64,000 nucleotides of DNA, taken from positions 60,669-124,668 of the forward strand of contig JBBSEF010000003.1 of NCBI GenBank assembly GCA_038240015.1. Reading direction: 5' to 3'. The DNA comes from CAHJXF01 sp038240015. GTDB taxonomy: Bacteria > Pseudomonadota > Gammaproteobacteria > Burkholderiales > Burkholderiaceae_D. A program made the translations under genes and the position numbers. This document shows, piece by piece, positions 49,824 to 57,031 of this stretch (its first letter is position 1; every line of letters starts with the position of its first letter). The notes beneath the pieces are model-generated. The model did not search any database. It saw nothing but the letters and a program-made list of their open reading frames with translations, and had not been told where the DNA came from.

Positions 49824-50783
49824 ATGCAGAAGCCGGTGCGAAGCTCTTCGTCGCGCGAGACGGCGTCGAGCGGCAGCGGCGGCATGTCCCGCAACGTGCC
49901 CCATGCGCTGCTCGCCTGGTACTTCGTGATTGTGTGGGGCTCGGGCTATCTCGCGACCAAGCTCGGTCTGCGGTACGCGGCGCCCTTCACGTTTCTGACT
50001 TTGCGATTCGCATTCGGCGTCGTGTGCATGCTGGTGCTGGTCGTGTTGCTGCGTCCACGATGGCCTTCGGACAAGCGTGAGTTCTTCCACATCGTTGTCG
50101 CGGGCGCGCTGATGCACGTGGGCAATCTCGGCGGCAGCCACTACGCGCAATACCTCGGCATGTCGGCCGGCATCACCGCGCTGATCCTCGCGACCCAACC
50201 GCTGTTGACGGCGCTGATCGGTTCGGCCTTCGCGACCAGCGAGCGCTTGATCGCGCGGCAGTGGGCGGGTATCGCGATGGGTCTGGTCGGTGTCGCGCTC
50301 GTGGTCTGGCACAAGATCGATGTCGACGCCGCGTCGATCGCCAGCATCGTCGCGGTGGCGATCGCGCTGGTCTCGATCACGATCGGCACGCTCTACCAGC
50401 GACGCTATTGCCCGAGAGTCGATCTGCGCAGTGCGGGGCTGATCCAGTTCGCAACGGCGGCGGTCCTGTTCGCACCGCTCGCGTTTGGTGTCGAAGGTTT
50501 CGTCGTCGTGTGGGACTGGCGCCTCTTCGCGGCGATCGGCTTTCTCGTCGTGTTCGCGTCCATCCTCGCCGTCAATGCGCTGCATACGCTGATGCGGCAC
50601 GGTGCGGCCACCCGAGTCACGAGCCTGCTCTACCTGACGCCGATCGTCGCGGTGCTGCTCGAGTGGGCGTTGTTCGGCGTCGTCCCGAGCGTGCTGTCGG
50701 TGGCGGGCATCGCGATCACGTGCGCGGGAGTCGCGCTCGTGACGTGGGATAGCAAGACGCCCGTGGCGGAAATCGAAACGTAG
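49824..50783 (+). CDS. EamA/DMT-superfamily transporter
   Basis: 319 residues with about ten membrane helices in two EamA repeats. Repeat 1 starts LLAWYFVIVWGSGYLATKLGLRYAAPFTFLTLRF, with ILATQPLLTALIGSAFATSERL; repeat 2 ends RVTSLLYLTPIVAVLLEWALFGVVPSVLSVAGIAITCAGVAL. Inner-membrane exporter of small metabolites, substrate unknown. Start 49824 gives a 20-residue Ser-rich leader; ATG 49884 (MSRNVPHALLAW) fits the family better. Confidence 0.88.
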   Translation: MQKPVRSSSSRETASSGSGGMSRNVPHALLAWYFVIVWGSGYLATKLGLRYAAPFTFLTLRFAFGVVCMLVLVVLLRPRWPSDKREFFHIVVAGALMHVGNLGGSHYAQYLGMSAGITALILATQPLLTALIGSAFATSERLIARQWAGIAMGLVGVALVVWHKIDVDAASIASIVAVAIALVSITIGTLYQRRYCPRVDLRSAGLIQFATAAVLFAPLAFGVEGFVVVWDWRLFAAIGFLVVFASILAVNALHTLMRHGAATRVTSLLYLTPIVAVLLEWALFGVVPSVLSVAGIAITCAGVALVTWDSKTPVAEIET

Positions 50784-50788
50784 AAGCG

Positions 50789-51460
50789 TCAAGGCGCTTC
50801 GATCTTGCGGCTCGCGTCTGCTGCGACATCGGCTGCGCGAGTGGACGCAACTTCGCGACGACGCTGCGCCTTGCGCTTCTTGCGCCAGCGCATCAAGAGA
50901 CCTCTGCGCATCGCGCCGGCTTCCTCGGCGCTCGAAAGACTCATCCCGTGAGTCCACGCCCAGACGTGCGAGCGCGCGCGGCGCATCGCGCGCCTGGCCG
51001 CGTGCCACGCGGGTTGTTGATTGATCCAGAGATGGACGCGCGCACTGAGCACCAGGGTCCATGCGTGCAGTCGCGCGAACCACGGCATACGCAAGAGTTG
51101 CGGGCGACAGGTGACGAAAATGCGAGCCACGACCGCCGTGCTCAAGACCTTCGCCGCGAACATGATCGCGCAGCCGCCAAGGAAGTGGCCGGTCGCGATC
51201 ATCCACAGGCCCGCGATCTTGAAAGGAAACAGCAGCGCCATCGGCACGCATAGCACGATCAGTGCAACCAGCGGCGGCACGCCCGCGAGCCGCACCTCGA
51301 TCCAGCGCGTCGCGCGATGGCGGCCGAGCCAATCGAAGAAATGCGTGAAGCGGGTCCAGAGCCATTCCTCGAAGAGAAACAGTAACGCGCCGACGAAAAG
51401 CGCGGCGGTTCGAATCCGTTTTCGAGACGAGTCGAGAGCGGAGGTCGAGGCGGAATTCAT
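50789..51460 (-). CDS. Hypothetical membrane protein with basic C-terminus
   Basis: 223 residues from ATG 51460 (MNSASTSALDSSRKRIRT). An N-terminal amphipathic/aromatic segment (FVGALLFLFEEWLWTRFTHFFDWLG), two hydrophobic segments (LVALIVLCVPMALLFPFKIAGLW and GCAIMFAAKVLSTAVVARIF) and a strongly basic C-terminal tail (RWRKKRKAQRRREV). Not assigned to a named function; similar small membrane proteins are widespread in betaproteobacteria. Convergent with the transporter and divergent from rpiA. Confidence 0.75.
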   Translation of the reverse strand: MNSASTSALDSSRKRIRTAALFVGALLFLFEEWLWTRFTHFFDWLGRHRATRWIEVRLAGVPPLVALIVLCVPMALLFPFKIAGLWMIATGHFLGGCAIMFAAKVLSTAVVARIFVTCRPQLLRMPWFARLHAWTLVLSARVHLWINQQPAWHAARRAMRRARSHVWAWTHGMSLSSAEEAGAMRRGLLMRWRKKRKAQRRREVASTRAADVAADASRKIEAP

Positions 51461-51513
51461 GGTCGAACTGCTAGACTCGATCCGCTCTTGCACACCGGAT
51501 CGACGCCCGCACG

Positions 51514-52248
51514 ATGAACATCGAACAACAAAAGAAATCCGCCGCGAGCGCCGCCATCGAGTGGCTCGACTCGCGGCTGCACACCGACACCGTCATCGGC
51601 GTGGGCACCGGTTCGACGGCCGATCATTTCATCGATCTCCTCAAGCGTCATCGCGCGCGCTTCGCCGGCGCGGTGGCCAGTTCGACGCGCAGCGCGGAGC
51701 GTCTCTCGCGTCACGGCATTCGCATATTCGACCTCAATGATGTGCCCGAATTGCCGATGTACGTCGATGGGGCGGATGAAATCACGATAGGACTGGAGAT
51801 GATCAAGGGTGGAGGCGGCGCGCTGACGCGAGAAAAGATCGTCGCGGCGGCGTCGAAAGTCTTCGTGTGCATCGCCGATGCATCCAAGCGCGTCGAGACG
51901 CTCGGTCGATTTCCGCTGCCGATCGAAGTGATTGCGATGGCGCGCGCGCAAGTGGTTCGCGCGCTCGAGGCGTTGGGCCGCCAATGCGAGCTCGAAGCCG
52001 GCGACGTTCGCGCGACCCTGCGTGTTCGGAGTGCGGCCGATGGATCGCCTTACATGACCGATAATGGCAACCTCATCGTCGACGTCGGCGGATGGACCAT
52101 TGCCGATCCGCGCGCGATCGAAGCGCGCATCGGCGCGATCGTCGGCGTGGTGGAGTCGGGGCTGTTCGCGTTACGCGGCGCCGATCTGTTGTTGCTGGCT
52201 CGATCCGATGGCGTCGAGACCCTGGTCCCCCGCGCCCAATACCCGTGA
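51514..52248 (+). CDS. rpiA: Ribose-5-phosphate isomerase A
   Basis: 244 residues. Motifs: VIGVGTGSTADHFIDLL (phosphate loop), YVDGADEITIGLEMIKGGGGALTREKIVA (catalytic Asp, Glu, and Lys region), and GNLIVDVGGWTIADP. It interconverts ribose-5-phosphate and ribulose-5-phosphate in the pentose phosphate pathway. Length is slightly above the usual ~220. About 106 bases separate it from phoU. Confidence 0.95.
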   Translation: MNIEQQKKSAASAAIEWLDSRLHTDTVIGVGTGSTADHFIDLLKRHRARFAGAVASSTRSAERLSRHGIRIFDLNDVPELPMYVDGADEITIGLEMIKGGGGALTREKIVAAASKVFVCIADASKRVETLGRFPLPIEVIAMARAQVVRALEALGRQCELEAGDVRATLRVRSAADGSPYMTDNGNLIVDVGGWTIADPRAIEARIGAIVGVVESGLFALRGADLLLLARSDGVETLVPRAQYP

Positions 52249-52354
52249 TCGGAACCAGAAACGAAATTGTCATCTGCCGCGCCTAGCCTGCAATGTTTTG
52301 CGCGCACCCGCAACGCTTCGAACCGCACACCGCCTGATTGATTGCCCATTGCTC

Positions 52355-53053
52355 ATGTCCGAACACACCTCCAAGCAATTCGACACCGAACTCGAAGCCG
52401 TCCGCTCAAGCGTCTTGCGCATGGGCGGCTTGGTCGAGGAACAGATCATGCGCGCAGTCGAGGCGCTGTCCTCGGGCGACATGAGCCTGATCGCCCACGT
52501 AGTCGAAGCCGACAAGCGCGTCAATCGCATGGAGATCGAACTCGACGAGCGCTGCAGCCACATCATCGCGCGCCGACAGCCCACCGCGGGCGACCTGCGC
52601 ATGCTAATGACGGTCGTCAAGATGATTACCGATCTGGAGCGCATCGGCGACGAGGCCGAAAAGGTCGCGCGCATGGCGCGCCTGATCCACGAGGCCGAGC
52701 GCGCCAATATGCCGAAAGTCGAACTCGCGCACATCGCCGATACCGCCATCGAGATGCTGCGCAAGGCGCTCGACTCGTTCGCGCGTCTGGACCCGATCGC
52801 AGCCGCGCAAGTGGTTCGCGACGACCTCGCGCTCGACGACGAATACCGCGCGATCCTGCGTCAGCTCATCACCTTCATGATCGAAGACCCACGCACCATC
52901 ACGCGCTCGATCGAGATCCTGTTCATCGTCAAGGCGCTCGAACGCATCGGCGACCACGCGAAGAACATGTGCGAGTACACCGTGTACATGGTCAAAGGCC
53001 GCGACGTGCGCCACATCGGCGTCGATGATCTGGAACGGGAAGCGGCGGAGTGA
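52355..53053 (+). CDS. phoU: Phosphate-signalling protein PhoU
   Basis: 232 residues, all helical, with the two PhoU repeats: MSEHTSKQFDTELEAVRSSVLRMGGLVEEQI and metal-binding EXXXD patterns in DLERIGDEAEKVARM and LERIGDHAKNMCEY. PhoU restrains PhoR/PhoB signalling and phosphate uptake in the cytoplasm. It usually ends the pstSCAB operon, but here it stands alone after rpiA. Confidence 0.94.
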   Translation: MSEHTSKQFDTELEAVRSSVLRMGGLVEEQIMRAVEALSSGDMSLIAHVVEADKRVNRMEIELDERCSHIIARRQPTAGDLRMLMTVVKMITDLERIGDEAEKVARMARLIHEAERANMPKVELAHIADTAIEMLRKALDSFARLDPIAAAQVVRDDLALDDEYRAILRQLITFMIEDPRTITRSIEILFIVKALERIGDHAKNMCEYTVYMVKGRDVRHIGVDDLEREAAE

Positions 53054-53129
53054 CGCGTCTTCGCGCTAATTAGCACCGATTGGCATTGCGAGCGCAGGCG
53101 CTTGAGGAAACGGCGCGCGTACCCGCCCG

Positions 53130-53405
53130 TCACGAACTCGCCGGCGGCACATACCCCGCCGCCGTATCCGCCCCCTCTCCGAAGAAGTGATTCTCCATCT
53201 GCGTCGCGAGGTACTTGCGCGCGCGCGCATCGGCGAGGTTCAGGCGATTCTCGTTGACCAGCATGGTCTGCTGCTTGAGCCATCCGGCCCAGGCCTCTTT
53301 CGAGACGTTCTCGTAGATGCGCTGCCCGAGCGGTCCGGGGTAGGGCGCGAAATCCAGACCTTCGGCTTCGCGGCCGAGCTTGATGCACTGTACTGTTCTG
53401 CTCAT
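53130..53405 (-). CDS. yggX: Probable Fe(2+)-trafficking protein YggX
   Basis: 91 residues from ATG 53405, with AGAGGAT upstream. The family sequence is clear: MSRTVQCIKLGREAEGLDFAP, PGPLGQRIYENVSKEAWAGWLKQQTMLVNENRLNLAD, ARKYLATQMENHFFGEG. YggX protects Fe-S clusters against oxidation and helps iron handling; the N-terminal Cys of QCIKLGREAEGLDF is conserved. Convergent with phoU and divergent from the histidine kinase. Confidence 0.96.
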   Translation of the reverse strand: MSRTVQCIKLGREAEGLDFAPYPGPLGQRIYENVSKEAWAGWLKQQTMLVNENRLNLADARARKYLATQMENHFFGEGADTAAGYVPPASS

Positions 53406-53483
53406 GAACGATCCTCTGTAAACTGTCGCGTTGATTCTACTGCGCGGCGCATGCCGGCACACAATCACCAACGGAAGGTGCGG

Positions 53484-54266
53484 ATGCTCGAGCCGGAAGT
53501 GCACATCAAGCCGAAGATGAAACGACGATCCCGCGTGCGGGCGACCGTCGCGCATCGAAGCGAGGGCGCGCCTCCGGACGCCGACGATCTCGAAAGCCTC
53601 GCGCGCGATCTGAAGACGATCGAGCGCGAGAAGGAGCGTCTGTCGCATGAGCTGCACGACGGGCTCGGTCAGCACCTGACCGGCATCGCCTTCCTCGCCA
53701 AGGCGCTTGCCAACCGGCTCGAAGCGCGCAATGCGCCCGAAACCGCGGATGCGCAGCAGATCGCCGCGCTGACCAACCAGGCGATCTCGAATACGCGCGC
53801 TCTTGCGCGCGGGCTCAGACCGGTCGAGCCCGAGGACAACGCCTTCGCATTCGCGCTGTCGGTGTTGACGCGTGACGTATCGGCGATCTACGGCATCGAC
53901 TGCACGTTCAATGCCGATGGAACGATCCCCGTGGCGAGCCGCATGGCCGCCCATCATCTCTACCGGATCGCGCAGGAAGCCGTGCACAATGCGGTCAAGC
54001 ACGGTTCCGGCGGAAGAATTCTCGTCGACCTTCGCGAAGACGAGAACACCATCGTGCTCACCATCTCCAATCGCGGCAAACTGGCGACCGCGCTCGAGCT
54101 CGGGTTCGACGCGACCCAAGGCATCGGCATCGCGAGCATGCGCAATCGCGCCAAGCTCATGGGAGCACAGCTCAAGATCGCGCAGATGGACAAGGAGGTC
54201 TCGGTTCGTGTGGCACTCGACAAAGACGCGGCGCAAACCCTGCGCGAACAAGGAAAACCTTTATGA
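53484..54266 (+). CDS. Soluble NarX/HisKA_3-type sensor histidine kinase
   Basis: 260 residues from ATG 53484, preceded by GGAAGG at 5 bases; ATG 53451 is an in-frame alternative. No membrane or recognisable sensor domain: a basic N-terminal tail, a charged helix (LARDLKTIEREKERLSHELHDGLGQHLTGIAFLAKAL) with the phospho-acceptor His, and a short HATPase (HHLYRIAQEAVHNAVKHGSGG). The D-box reads ISNRGKLATALELGF rather than the usual DDGxGF, so ATP binding may be atypical. GIGIASMRNRAKLMG closes the domain. Overlaps its response regulator by 4 bases. Confidence 0.87.
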   Translation: MLEPEVHIKPKMKRRSRVRATVAHRSEGAPPDADDLESLARDLKTIEREKERLSHELHDGLGQHLTGIAFLAKALANRLEARNAPETADAQQIAALTNQAISNTRALARGLRPVEPEDNAFAFALSVLTRDVSAIYGIDCTFNADGTIPVASRMAAHHLYRIAQEAVHNAVKHGSGGRILVDLREDENTIVLTISNRGKLATALELGFDATQGIGIASMRNRAKLMGAQLKIAQMDKEVSVRVALDKDAAQTLREQGKPL

Positions 54267-54946
54267 CTGATTCAACGTCCACTATCGGCCAGCTACCGGT
54301 CAAGGCGCGCATCCTGATCGTCGACGATCACACGATCGTGCGGCAAGGCATTGCCCAGCTCGTGAACCGCGAACCCGATCTCGATGTCTGCGTCGAGGCG
54401 GGTGACGCCGAGTCGGCGGTCTCGGTGTTGGCCAAGACGCCGGTGGATCTGGCGATCGTCGATATCTCCCTGCCGGGCACGTCGGGCATCGAACTGGTCA
54501 AGCTGTTTCGTGATTCGCATCCGCAACTGCCGGTGCTGGTGATGAGCATGCACGACGAGGCGCTCTATTCGGATCGCGCGTTTCGTGCGGGCGCCAAGGG
54601 CTATGTGATGAAGCAGGAGGCCACCGAGAAACTCCTCGCCGCGATTCGCAAGATTCTGAACGGCGGCGTTTACGTGAGCGACCGCATGCAGACCGTGATG
54701 GTCCAGCGCTTCTTGAATAGCGGCGTCGACGAGAGCGTGTCGTTCATCGACAATCTGACCGATCGCGAATTCGAAATCCTGCGCATGATCGGCCAGGGTC
54801 TTACGGTCGCCGAGATCGCCGAAAAACTGGGCCGCAGCGCCAAGACGGTCGAGGCGCATCGCGCCAACCTGCGCGAGAAGCTCGGCTTGAAGCGCGCCGC
54901 CGAGTTGGCGAGGTTCGCGACGCAGTGGGTCGAGCGGGGCAACTGA
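54263..54946 (+). CDS. NarL/FixJ-type response regulator
   Basis: 227 residues. Receiver: ARILIVDDHTIVRQGIAQLV, phospho-Asp in LAIVDISLPGTSGIEL, conserved Thr/Ser replaced in LVMSMHDEALY, Lys in YVMKQEA. LuxR HTH: LTDREFEILRMIGQGLTVAEIAEKLGRSAKTVEAHRANLREKLGL. The ATG overlaps the kinase stop (ATGA), so they form one operon. Targets unknown; the TonB-C-domain gene 33 bases downstream may be co-transcribed. Confidence 0.94.
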   Translation: MTDSTSTIGQLPVKARILIVDDHTIVRQGIAQLVNREPDLDVCVEAGDAESAVSVLAKTPVDLAIVDISLPGTSGIELVKLFRDSHPQLPVLVMSMHDEALYSDRAFRAGAKGYVMKQEATEKLLAAIRKILNGGVYVSDRMQTVMVQRFLNSGVDESVSFIDNLTDREFEILRMIGQGLTVAEIAEKLGRSAKTVEAHRANLREKLGLKRAAELARFATQWVERGN

Positions 54947-54979
54947 GGTACGTGCGGAGTCAACCTGGAGGGGTGATCG

Positions 54980-55480
54980 ATGGGGCGCGATTCAATCAGT
55001 TCGAGAGCGTGCACGTCCGCGGCATTCGTGGCATTGGTAGCCGCGTGCCTTCTCGCGGGCCCGGTGACCGGCCGGGCGGCTGATGGTGTGCAGGTGCTTC
55101 CGAAGGTCACGGTGACGGGCACTCGAAATCCGGGCGCGACACCGACCGAGGCGGCGTATACCGATACGGTGTTCAAGCGACTGGATCGGGGCAGTCGCTA
55201 CCCGACCGGCCGCGAGGCCAGCGAGGAACGCCCGAGCGGCACGACGACGGTCTGGTTCGAGCTGCAGAGAAATGGCAAGATCGCCGGCCGCGGCGTCGAG
55301 AACACATCGGGCTCGCAGTTGCTCGATCAGATGGCCGTCGCGCTGGTCGCGCGTCAGAAGTACCCGGCGCTGCCGCAGGACGGCTTTACCGACGGTGCGA
55401 AGCATCGTTTCGTTGTGAGCTATCGGTTCGAAGGCAATGCGGCCGGGTTGCCATCGAAGACCAAGGCTGCCAAGCCGTAA
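54980..55480 (+). CDS. Secreted TonB-C-domain (energy-transducer TonB family) protein
   Basis: 166 residues. An N-terminal signal peptide (SAAFVALVAACLLAGPVTGRAAD) precedes VTVTGTRNPGATPTEA and then a TonB C-terminal domain: YPTGREASEERPSGTTTVWFELQRNGKIAGRGVENTSGSQLLDQMAVALVARQKYPALP. Unlike TonB it has no retained membrane anchor or Pro-rich spanner, so it is probably a free periplasmic protein of unknown role. GAGG lies ahead of the ATG. Confidence 0.83.
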   Translation: MGRDSISSRACTSAAFVALVAACLLAGPVTGRAADGVQVLPKVTVTGTRNPGATPTEAAYTDTVFKRLDRGSRYPTGREASEERPSGTTTVWFELQRNGKIAGRGVENTSGSQLLDQMAVALVARQKYPALPQDGFTDGAKHRFVVSYRFEGNAAGLPSKTKAAKP

Positions 55481-55527
55481 GAGGCAGGTACAGCCTCGCC
55501 TCGTCGAGCGCGACGAGGCGGCATGCG

Positions 55528-56985
55528 TCAGATCTTCTTGACGAGCACCTGGCTGCGACGCGACCAGTTGTACATGCGCTGACGATCGCGCGGCAGCACG
55601 TCGAGCGACGCGACGGTGAAGCCGCGCTTCAAGAAAAAGTGCGCGGTGCGCGTCGTGAGCACGAACAGGCGTTCGATGCCGACCGCGCGCGCACGCTGTT
55701 CGATGCGCTTCATCAGCTTCTCGCCGTCGCCCATGCCTTGCGCTTCGGGATCGACCGTGAGGCATGCGAGCTCGCCGATTTTTTCCTGCGGGAACGGATA
55801 GAGCGCCGCGCACCCGAACAGGCGGCCATCGTGATCGATCACGCTGAAGTGATCGATCTCGCGCTCGATGCGTGTGCGGCCGCGCTTGACCAGTGTGCCG
55901 TCGGCTTCGAGCGGTTCGATCAGCTTGAGGATGCCGCCGACGTCGTCGATGGTGGCCTCGCGCAATTCTTCGAGGTCATCGTCCGAGATCATCGTCCCCA
56001 CGCCGTCGTGCGTGAAGATTTCGAGTAGCGCGCCACCGTCCAGCGCGAAAGGAACGAGGTGGGCGCGCGGCACGCCGTTCTTGATCGCGCGCAACGCGTG
56101 CTTGAGAAAGAAAGACATCGGCTCGGGCAACGAGCTCGCCGCCAGCAGCTTGTCCGCGGCCTCTTCGGACAACTCGCGAATCAAATGGCCTTCGCTATCG
56201 AGCAGTCCCGGCGCATCGGTGAGGAAGATGATCTTCTCGGCGTGGATCGCCGACGCGACGCTGGACGCGACGTCTTCCATGTCGAGGTTGAACGCTTCGC
56301 CGGTGGGCGAAAAACCGAGCGGGGAGAGCAACACCACCGCGCGTGTGTTGAGCGCGAGGTCGATCACTTCGGCCGAGACCTTGCGCACGACGCCGGTGTG
56401 CTGAAAGTCCACGCCGTCGATTACACCGAGCGGACGAGCGGTGATGAGGTTGCCCGACAAGACCTTGATGTCAGCGTTCGCCATAGGCGTGTTCGCAAGC
56501 CCTTGCGAGAACGCGGCCTCGATGTCGAGGCGGATTTCGCCGTTGGCTTCCTTCGCGCATTCGAGCGCCGCCGTGTCGGTGATGCGCACGTCGCTTTGAA
56601 AGCGCGATTCCACCTGACGCAGGCGCAACTGCTCTTCGATTTGCGGGCGCGAGCCGTGCACGACGACGATGCGTATACCGAGCGCCCGCAACAGCGCGAG
56701 GTCTTCGCAGATACGCGCGAGACGCCCTGCGGCGACCGCTTCGCCGCTGACCGCGACGACGAAGCTCTTGCGCTTGAACGCGTGAACATAGGGAGCGACC
56801 GCGCGAAACCACGCGACGAACTGCGCGCGATGCAGGCTGTCTCCGAGCTCGCCGTCGAGCACCGCATGGGCTTCGTCTTCACTGGTCGCAAGCGGGATCG
56901 AGTCGAGCAGCGCGAGCGCTTCGCTCGTCTGCTTCGGCTCTTCGAGCTTGGCGCCAAAGTCGGCGCGGGTGTCCGGACTGTTCAT
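55528..56985 (-). CDS. argA: Amino-acid N-acetyltransferase (N-acetylglutamate synthase)
   Basis: 485 residues from ATG 56985 (MNSPDTRADFGAKLEE); an ATG at 56994 lies inside the shared -10 box and is less likely. N-terminal amino-acid-kinase domain (FVVAVSGEAVAAGRLARICEDLALLRALGIRIVVVHGSRPQIEEQL, LSPLGFSPTGEAFNLDMEDVA) and C-terminal GNAT domain (LACLTVDPEAQGMGDGEKLMKRIEQRARAVGIERLFVLTTRTAHFFLKRGF). It starts arginine synthesis by acetylating glutamate. Divergent from hrpA over a single palindromic -10. Confidence 0.95.
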   Translation of the reverse strand: MNSPDTRADFGAKLEEPKQTSEALALLDSIPLATSEDEAHAVLDGELGDSLHRAQFVAWFRAVAPYVHAFKRKSFVVAVSGEAVAAGRLARICEDLALLRALGIRIVVVHGSRPQIEEQLRLRQVESRFQSDVRITDTAALECAKEANGEIRLDIEAAFSQGLANTPMANADIKVLSGNLITARPLGVIDGVDFQHTGVVRKVSAEVIDLALNTRAVVLLSPLGFSPTGEAFNLDMEDVASSVASAIHAEKIIFLTDAPGLLDSEGHLIRELSEEAADKLLAASSLPEPMSFFLKHALRAIKNGVPRAHLVPFALDGGALLEIFTHDGVGTMISDDDLEELREATIDDVGGILKLIEPLEADGTLVKRGRTRIEREIDHFSVIDHDGRLFGCAALYPFPQEKIGELACLTVDPEAQGMGDGEKLMKRIEQRARAVGIERLFVLTTRTAHFFLKRGFTVASLDVLPRDRQRMYNWSRRSQVLVKKI

Positions 56986-56991
56986 GGCGGT

Positions 56992-57001
56992 CATTATAAT
57001 G
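56992..57001. promoter_or_regulatory. Shared palindromic -10 element of argA and hrpA
   Basis: CATTATAATG is a perfect 10-bp palindrome that gives TATAAT on both strands (plus 56995..57000, minus 56998..56993). On the minus strand it ends 7 bases before the argA ATG, so the argA mRNA would be nearly leaderless. On the plus strand the start would fall near 57007, ahead of the hrpA ATG at 57032. Confidence 0.6.
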
Positions 57002-57031
57002 AGCGCCCCTCGTCGAACGTCCAGCGAATTG

